DNA of 64,000 nucleotides, from NCBI GenBank assembly GCA_015680685.1, contig MNCI01008026.1, positions 323,956-387,955 of the forward strand, in the 5' to 3' direction. Position numbers and translations under genes: made by a program. Every line of letters begins with the position of its first letter. Positions within the stretch are counted from its first letter, which is position 1. This document shows positions 56,641 through 64,000 of this stretch, in pieces. The notes beneath the pieces are model-generated. The model was not told the origin of the DNA, searched no databases, and saw nothing but the letters and a program-made list of their open reading frames with translations. The stretch is from Gnetum montanum. Its lineage: Eukaryota; Streptophyta; Gnetopsida; Gnetales; Gnetaceae.

Positions 56641-58377
56641 CTTCCCCTTCCAACTCAATTGTGGGGGATTTGGCCATCCATACTAATACTTTATGTAGCT
56701 CCTTAGTCTTTTGACTTTTTTGTTTTACACATTTTTAGTTTTACAACTTTTTGTTTTCATATTCTTTATTTTATATCTTTGTTTTACATATTTGTGTTTT
56801 TCAGGTTATTGATCTTTTCTTAGTTTTTATTTTATACAATCATTAATATATTCAATATTTATTACCTACTCTTTTACTTTCTTTATGTTTGCTTGTGTTT
56901 GATGTGTTTCTCTACTCTTTCTGTTAATAAAGTGCCAGGTACAATTGTATGTTTCACTTGTAATTTGATTGTTGATGTTTGGTTTCTAACTTTGAATGTC
57001 ATTCCTGATGACTAGGACATGGTTTCTTTTCATGTAATAGGTAGTGAGTCCACATCATTCACCCATCCACATACTCTATGGTTTTCCCTGTTTTGAAAAC
57101 GTGCAGTCTCTTTTTCATTAATGTAACTTTAATAAATTGGTGACTTGTGTAGTTTCCAAAATTGGGAAGGAATCATAGGTTTGGACAGGGTGTGGTTTCA
57201 AAGAAATGCGATATTTTTTGTACTTTTCTATTTTCCTATGTACAAGTGTGTTCTCGTGAGCTTCTCACTGTTTTGTGTCATTCGACAACAGGAAGTCAAA
57301 TAAATCCTTGCATGGTGTGGTCCTCATCGAAAAAAAAAGAGAGATGAGGATTCAAAGCACACCACTTGGACAAAATAATTGCGAAAACACATGGGTCTTT
57401 GCATGGTGTGGCTCCCATAAAAAAAACATGGGAATTTAAAGCACACCCCTTAGACCAAATAAAAGGGCTATAAGCACTGATTATGGGACTTGTCTTGTCT
57501 CCTCTAACTAAGGCCCTTTCTCACTTCCTACTTTCTCTTCAATTTGGGATGATGGTTATTTTGTGGGAGCATTCTTATGTCTCAAGGGATGGACTAGTCT
57601 TAAAATGTCGATGCAAAGTCACTGAAAGTGGTTGGTTTTGGTCTGGACCAAGGATGTATCCTACCAAGTCATTTAATCAAAAAATCCACAAAGGACTTCA
57701 TGTGACCATAATTAGGAACTCCATTCCATTCTCTCTATCATCCATCTATGCTTTTCATATGTCACCTCACTGCCAATTTCATGTTTTGATTCAATGTTCT
57801 GGTTTGATGTGTCGAGTTTCTCAGTTAGTTACTTTTGGGTTTTTGTACTTAACTTTCTGTAACCATGAATCATCCATCGAGCCCACGGACTCCTTGGTTT
57901 GAAGTTATGCAAGGGCATAAAAGGCCTGTGCTTGCTTTGGGGAGGACCCACTTGCATATTTTTTGGTTTAGTTAATTTAAGTTCTTTACCCTTAAACATT
58001 GTTACAATCAAAATATTTTTATTTACCCCATCCATGCCATCCAATTGTACACATCTTCACAACTATTTTTTAGTAAATTTCTTCTTTTTATTATTGTGAA
58101 TTTCTATACCCTCTTTCTAGTATTCCATGTCCATTCTTCTATTGTTAAGAGGGGTTCAATGTCCATTCGATCTGAGGGTGTTCTTTCTTGTTGTCATGAA
58201 CACCCAATTTTGTACACAATTGTAATGTTGTATTCTTGGGCACTTTTGTATTTTTCTATCCTCTCTGTGTGACTTTGCATGTCAATCAAATAGTCCACAC
58301 CTCCTAATATATTTTGTAAAGGAATTATTCCTCTTCTTCTGTACTCGAGGATGAGTTTTCATTTAGTTGTGAAGGTA
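56641..58377 (+). other. E6 3' noncoding region
   Basis: The TTGTGGGGGA motif is near 56659, followed by a T-rich tract (56690-56940). Hairpin modules lie at 57314-57363 and 57405-57447. A weak purine stretch GAAGGTA abuts the 3' LTR. No coding sequence is recognised. Confidence 0.7.
57314..57447. repeat. Two hairpin modules in tandem (E6)
   Basis: Each has an outer GGTGTG/CACACC stem and a different inner stem: TCCTCATC with GATGAGGA in the first, TCCCAT with ATGGGA in the second. An A-rich loop separates the arms. Confidence 0.75.
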
Positions 58378-59231
58378 TGATAAATCATGTTTTCATACAC
58401 TCTGATATCGAAGTGGCCACGATATCGGATACACACTATCACAGCCCAAGATGCGATATCGTATATTCAATATTGTAGGGTTACTCTTAGGTCTATAAAT
58501 ATAGCCCCCGGGCACACGATTGAGAGTAGTTTTTGGCAGTCAAATAGCGAAAATTTTGTAGTTTGTTCATTTGAGAGTTAGAATATTTTCCAAGTGTCCA
58601 TAGTAGGAGGTTTAAGTGTGAATGGATCTTTATTCAAGCATTGATGTACCTGAACACACCATTATGTTAGCAATAAAGATAAACTCTTTGATTCATTCTT
58701 GCAGCACTTGAGACTTTCTTTCTTATGCATTTATATATCATGATTTCATGCAATTTACATTAATGTTGTTCATGTAGTGATTAATTTTGATTAATCAAGC
58801 AACTTATTAAAATACACAAGCACAACCCCTTCAAACATACGTGTGACACTTGGTAGCTTAGAAACGGTTAGCGTTTGACAACCCAACAATGCTTACACAA
58901 AGTTCAAGATGTGTCTAGGAAGTGGGAATGGTTACTTGTGTTAGGCTAGATTAGACCATAATTTACTTAGCATTTAATTACTATTAATTTCATTCTTTTT
59001 CTAGGTGAGTAATTTGATAAAACACAAAATAATAAAAATCTTACGCCTTAGTCACACTTAACTATACAATTGCATTCCACAAGTGGGACTGGGAAGACAA
59101 TGAATGGACAACACACATGCATTGTTTAGCTCTAGTGTACTTAGTAATTATAGTTTACGAAATTTGACCGAATCGCACGTGAATGCCTGTGATTCGTATG
59201 GTTGGGCGTAGGGGTACCTCGCCACTCACCA
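58378..59231 (+). repeat. E6 3' LTR
   Basis: 854 bp, the same length as the 5' copy. It starts TGATAAATCA and ends CACCA before CTAGT. GATATCG units lie in U3 (58400-58470), with TATAAATATA at 58494-58503. Confidence 0.92.
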
Positions 59232-59236
59232 CTAGT

Positions 59237-60540
59237 TAATAGTTTGTAAAAATGTTTTAGCTTTACATTTTGATGTTTCAATGCTAAAGAATTATAGAAA
59301 GCTTATTCAATTTTTAAAAAGGAAGTTTATTAAACAAGAGTAGGAAAGAATGATTAATGAGCCCAAATCAAATCCAAAAAGCTTTTGAAATTTCTCTCGA
59401 GATAAATAACAAAATGATTAGGATTTTTCCCTACCTACTATTCAAACTTTTTTTAATAACCTTTTTAATTAAAAGGCTCCCCCTACTATGTGACATAGCT
59501 TTAGTGTTCTTGTGTTATCCCTTAATGATGTTTTTGCAAGAATTCAAAGGTTATCTTTTAGGAAAGGTATTGATGTTAATAGATTATATGCAAAGCTTCT
59601 TAAATGGGATGGTCCATTAGTTTGGAAAGTAGCTTACAACCTTCTTAATAAAGGGCTTCAACATGATTTGGATCACTCTTGGTGTTTTAGTCAAGCAGTC
59701 TTGATTTTCAAAAAGAGAGATAGGACAACTCTTAATAATTACTGATTAATTACAATCAATTCAATTTTCACAAAGTATTTAAGCACTATTTTAGAGAATA
59801 AAATTAGTTCATGGGAAAAAAATGCAAGGTCTTCATGCTTAGTCATAAGCAACCTTTAGTATAAATCATTCTACTATAGACCATTTAATAACTTTACATT
59901 ATTATGTGAAGAAAGCAAAAAGCCTCAACCATAAAAATTTTATTTGTTTTATTAATTTTCTATGGCTTATGTTTTTGTTGCTCAAGATAAACTTTAGAAA
60001 AGATTGGATAACATTAACATTCCACAAGAACTCCTTTCTACTATTAAGAGAATTTATGAGGTGGTTGACATTCTTATTGAAGATAATCTTACTAGAGAAG
60101 GAACAATTATCAATAGTTTAGTAGAAGTGAAACAAGGTTTTCCTTTATTGCCTATCCTTTTGAACATATTTATAGATAAATTGGAGGAATGGATGCAAAA
60201 TGTCTCTAATCATGCTATGTCAATAAATGGATTATTTTTGAACATGCTTCTCTTTGTAGATGATGTGGCCTTAATTGCAAAGTCAATGACAAGAATAAAT
60301 TATATGCTTCAAATCCTTCATGACTACTACAACTATTCTGGGATGAAAGTTAATATTGATAAGAATAAACTTCTAGTTTGTAGTACTAGAAATAGAAATT
60401 ACAATTTTTTTCTTGGAAAAAAACTTAATATATGTGAATCTTATAAATATTTGGGAGTTGAATTTGCCAGNTACAAAAAAATAGATGGTTACATCAAGGA
60501 AAATTATGGCTTAAGTCATAGAATATTATAATAGAGGATC
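59237..60540 (+). pseudogene. LINE-b reverse transcriptase remnant
   Basis: It starts in the pre-RT segment (KGIDVNRLYAKLLKWDGP near 59563-59615) and continues with FKKRDRTTLNNY (59707-59745). A broken palm follows, then 175 open codons (60004-60531) with NIPQELLSTIKRIYE, VKQGFPLLPILLNIFIDKLE and the catalytic box FVDD (60253-60264). GMKVNIDKNKLLV and YKYLGVEFA complete the set. It is typical of jockey/BS-like LINE RT. One ambiguous base (60471) falls in it. Confidence 0.78.
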
Positions 60541-61090
60541 TTCCTTTAAGGAAAAGGCTCTTTTGGAAAACTATAAAAGAAAAAGCCTTGGCTAAAGTTT
60601 CATTAAACACGTTAGGAAAAAACATTTTTATTTATATTATATTAGAGGAGGTTTGTTCTCGAGTACGCAAAAGTATTATTCTCAACTATTCTTATTCATT
60701 TAATGAACCCAATTACTAGAGAGCCAACCTCATTTTGTTGGGACAAGGCTAGGATGATGATGACAAAATTGCTAGAGTAAGAATGAGCTCTCATAATTTC
60801 CTTATTGAGATAGGTCATTAGATCAATTTATCGAGAGAAGAACATATTTGTAGACTATGCAAATAAAGCACAAAGGAAGAAGAACATATATTTTTATTTT
60901 ACCCATATTTAGCTTACATTTGAATGAATTATAATATTAATCATAATCTCTTGATTGTTTTCTTTCAAATTCACCCTACTTGCTTGGGGCATTATATTAA
61001 TGATATTTTTAACTTTCTTCAAAAATGTGTTGAGGCTTTGTAATCATCCAATAAATCCTTTGTGATCTCCTAGATGTAATAAAAATTTCC
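60541..61090 (+). pseudogene. LINE-b C-terminal Cys/His region
   Basis: RVRMSSHNFLIEIG (60775-60815) is followed by LSREEHICRLC (about 60828-60862) and EEEHIFLFYPYL (60875-60912). This fits the C-X2-C...H...C pattern at the end of LINEs of this kind, with the last Cys lost. The 3' end of the element was not located. Confidence 0.6.
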
Positions 61091-61199
61091 AATTTCTAAA
61101 AATTTTTAACCTATTTTACCACAAATTCTTCAAATAGAAGCATATGGGCATCAATTTCCAATTGTAGGTTATGTGCGATAAACAACAATAGCATAGCTA

Positions 61200-62290
61200 G
61201 CACATTAAAAAGTCAAATTGATATAGTTTCTTAACTATATGCTCTAGAGTGTTCATATATTTTTTATCAACATTATGAAAATTCGCCACATAATGTGGTG
61301 CATATATTTTAGGCATTTCTTTATTATCACAATCACAAACATTTAACCTTGTCCATCACCCATAGTATTGTGTGATTTCTGCACAAATATTTTGCATAAA
61401 AAATTCATGTGCGCAAGCCATCATTCTAGCCTTACCACTAGAAGATCTACCTCTTGCAATGCAATGTTTATTTCTAATAGAAATGATATGAAAGCCTGAA
61501 ATAAAGATAGTTGAAGGATTTTCTTCTTCCAAAGTTTTAGCAAAAATAAACATATCAAAATTACTAAAGAAATGACTAGTGACTAAAGTAGTAACTTTAT
61601 TAGCCAACAAATCTTCAACATTAAAGAAAATACAAGTAATAGAGAAGAATCCCTATTTTAAGGAATTTACCCTCTTCTTGATTGAAGTAAACAAATTTAC
61701 ATTTCGCGCTATCTTGTTTACCTTTCTACCATTCTTCTTATTTTTTTACAGTGTTTTTTAGTCAAGTCCCCATCAGTCTAAATCTATTATCCTTTCAAAA
61801 TATCTCTAGTGTTTCAAAACTTATCTCTTCCACAACAATAAGCAAACTTAGTGATAATCTATTGAGGTTTATCCCCCCTTACACTAAGTCTATATGCAAT
61901 AATAATTAGAGTAAAAGAAATGTGCATTTTTCTGAAAGAAAGTTAACATAACCTATAAATGATCCTCACCCTCTTCTTCAAGAATTCGCACAAATTAAAG
62001 ACTCTGAACCTTATCACAATTTTCTTCTTTTTTATGCATTTTCTTAGTAATTGCAAAGCCAACTACTTCTAAGCATGAGTGAGTGCTTATTACTTTTGAT
62101 TCAATGGAATCCAACTTTGACTATAGAGTTCCAATATTATTCTAAACTTGGGTTACCTAAATATTCGAAATTGAATCCTTCAACTCCACATATATTGAAA
62201 TGGTTTGTAACTTTTTTACAACATCTTTAACCATGGATTCCATTTACATAATCCTAGAGGCCATGGAGTTCAAAGTTGTAATCATTTATT
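61200..62290 (-). pseudogene. Unrecognised decayed coding remnant
   Basis: Two minus-strand stretches read as coherent protein with a few stops. The first (62285 to about 61922) starts MITTLNSM and has Lys/Val/Ile heptad-like spacing, ending EEEGEDHL. The second (about 61720 to 61200) contains 84 open codons (61610-61356: TSHFFSNFDMFIFAK, ISGFHIISIRNKH, MACAHEFFMQNICAEI) and continues past one stop with APHYVANFHNVDKKYM. Between them is a T-rich stretch ending CATATAG that could be an old intron acceptor. Stops are TAA or TAG where CAA or CAG is expected. I do not recognise the family; it could be a host pseudogene or part of a mobile element. Confidence 0.4.
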
Positions 62291-62299
62291 TTGTTCTTC

Positions 62300-63867
62300 T
62301 TACAACATTGTAAATATTGCCATTAGAACACTACTTTTTATTTATCTTGAAATTTCTTGAAATCATATATGTTGTTTTCTACTTAGCCTTGGCATACAAA
62401 TGGAGAAAACCCTAGAAACTATACTACCATAAAGAAAAATCATCTCAAATCTTACCAAATCAACCAATGAAAATGCTTGATTTCAACAATAAATTGCAAG
62501 GGATAATCATCCATGGTCTTTTGTTACTTTAAAGAATTTTCCATTGGAAAACATACTTCTTTGCTTCAAATATGAAGCACCTCTTTTGTGCTACTCCTTT
62601 ATCTAAACTCTTCTCTAATTTTGTAATTTTGCATTTGTAGTTAATAGAGTGAAAAGGCCTTTGAATAATGGAAAGGTTCCTCAAACACAAATTCACTCAA
62701 ATGCACATCATAAATTATAATGGAAAACACTTTGCTCTAGTTACACTATATCAATAGAGGAGTTCAATCCTAAAATAATTCAAATATAAGTACACATTCA
62801 TACATTGAGTCCAATTAGAAAATAAAATGCTATGGGATTAGAAGTAGTACAAGATAGAGATAGCCTATACTTCTAGCTTCATGGATTTGATTAACCAAGC
62901 AAAATACTTAACAACGTTTGATATTTGAATTCTTTGGATTAGTAATCAAATTTGTATTAACCACACATATACAGTTTCATTAATTATTCCTAGTTTGATG
63001 TAGTTAGTGCAAATATCATTTTCATTTTAAGAATTGCATATTATTCATTATATTATAACTATTAGATGTAATTTGATCTATGTGAGATCCCTATATGCCT
63101 AAAATCTTCAAGGAGAGGGAGATTGGAAACCATCAAAATCGACATTGTAATTCAAGGAGATGATGATTTGAAGGGAACCTAAGAGAAGTGAAGACTTGAA
63201 TAAGCCTTGTGAAGTGGATTACACCTAATCTAAAACACTAGAAATCTATGGTGTTCTTTCTTGTTTTGTTTAATGCATCTTACTTGTCATATTTAGACTA
63301 TATTTTATTTACTTTGATTTATTGCACATTAAAAGTTGGATTTTATGAAGGAAATGATTCAAATGATTAAGACATCTTATTCAACCCCTTCCCTCCTCTC
63401 TAAGATTTCCATTTTGATCCACACATAGGATATCAACATCAAGGCTTTGTAATTCTATGAGAATACATGGGTATCAACATTCATGCTAGTGCAATGCCAA
63501 AGGTTGATATGTGGGGTCTAATCTTTCACTAACTAAGATCCTCATAAGCACATTATATGTTGTAACCTTCATACTTGTTCCAGGATTCCTTCCTAACTTG
63601 TTCCTCATCACAAATATTGTACACCTTGTTGGAACAAGATTATGGTTCTCTGTGATGATTAATCTTTATGTAATATGTCTTAATACTTGTTGGATTGATT
63701 TAAGTTCCCATTCCACTATCACTTTGCCAACTAATCTTTTAACTACTTGATTCCTTAGATTGATAATGAATTCACTTCATTTCCAAAATCTCTATGACCT
63801 TTCTACCTCCCTTAGGATACTAACTCTACTAGAGTGAAAAATAAAAAATTAGGGGTCACTAACCTGA
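62300..63867. other. AT-rich spacer, nothing recognised
   Basis: Short unrelated open frames only, for example 63511-63750 on the plus strand, with no recognisable motif. No LTR or clear repeat until 63868. Confidence 0.45.
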
Positions 63868-64000
63868 TGATGAGTGGCGAGGTACCCCTACACTCAACCA
63901 TACGAATACGAGGGTAGCATGTACGATCCGGTCGAACTCCGCAGACTAAGTGCCTACATGCCTTATGGAACACTTAAGGTTAATTATTCGTTGTCTTCCT
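63868..64000 (-). repeat. E7: end of another gypsy LTR, runs off the window
   Basis: On the minus strand it ends CGCCACTCATCA, preceded by the GGGGTACC block shared by E1, E5 and E6. The sequence just outside (63850-63867) is not a PBS, so this is the 3' LTR of a minus-strand element lying to the right. Confidence 0.8.

Larger units (their letters stand above)
50562..59231 (+). mobile_element. E6: Athila-like element with exact TSD CTAGT, carrying an extra LTR
   Basis: Both LTRs are 854 bp (50562-51415 and 58378-59231) and the element is flanked by CTAGT on each side (50557-50561 and 59232-59236). Between the 5' LTR and the PBS sits a different LTR (51420-52332). Gag, RT, RNase H and integrase follow. 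The nucleocapsid-protease block is missing, with the join near 53700. Three-prime noncoding DNA has two hairpin modules. In the first 129 LTR bases I count 23 differences between the two LTRs, 22 of them transitions. Confidence 0.9.
49760..61090 (+). mobile_element. LINE-b: non-L1 LINE split by the insertion of E6
   Basis: Endonuclease sequence runs to 50556, E6 occupies 50562-59231, and the reading continues after the duplicated CTAGT with RT and a Cys/His C-terminus. RT motifs are of the jockey/BS kind (KKRDRTTLNNY, KQGFPLLPILLNIFI, FVDD, SYKYLGVEF) and differ clearly from LINE-a. Ends are not defined. Frames are broken at several places. Confidence 0.7.

Noticed and set aside
60471-60471. 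Ambiguous base n inside the LINE-b RT
   Set aside because: It is a sequencing or assembly uncertainty, not a biological feature.

Overview
The window looks like nuclear DNA of a seed plant with a large, old, retrotransposon-filled genome. A conifer or other gymnosperm is my best guess (moderate confidence). The signs are one intron-containing WRKY gene in about 2 kb of GC-richer sequence, surrounded by some 60 kb of AT-rich, heavily decayed retroelements. A Penelope-like GIY-YIG fragment is also present; such elements are reported among plants mainly from conifers. No bacterial-type operons, rRNA or tRNA genes, or CRISPR arrays were seen.

Layout. (1) Positions 1-37397 are one stack of nested Ty3/gypsy elements of Athila type. 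This rests on a PBS resembling the tRNA-Asp complement, an FMDDFS reverse-transcriptase box and, in some copies, a third ORF. I call them E1-E5. E4 (minus strand) is the oldest host. E5 (minus, 26612-36449) sits in its leader and E2 (minus, 6405-10681 plus 23094-25816) in its gag. E3 (plus, 10682-23093) sits in the gag of E2, and E1 (plus, up to 6404) cuts the third ORF of E2. Two subfamilies are visible. E1, E5 and E6 have no third ORF and carry hairpin modules in a long 3' noncoding region. E2 and E3 have a coiled-coil third ORF; E4 groups with them by its LTR and gag. (2) 38194-43512 is a decayed L1-type LINE. (3) About 44690-45300 (minus) is the C-terminal end of a Penelope-like element. 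(4) 45860-48818 is the only apparently intact host gene, a group III WRKY transcription factor with its promoter. (5) 49760-61090 is a second, non-L1 LINE, split by the full-length gypsy element E6 (50562-59231, TSD CTAGT). E6 carries an extra foreign LTR exactly at its primer-binding site. (6) About 61200-62290 (minus) holds an unrecognised decayed coding remnant. The window ends inside another LTR of the same superfamily (63868-64000).

None of the mobile elements looks autonomous. All reading frames carry many stops, mostly explained by C-to-T or G-to-A changes, and paired LTRs differ almost only by transitions. This is the pattern expected of long-methylated DNA. Several copies also lost blocks: E1 and E2 lack RT-RH-IN, E6 lacks NC-PR, and E5 lacks part of PR. 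All coordinates inside decayed elements are hand-read and approximate to a few tens of bases; LTR ends and TSDs were read base by base.
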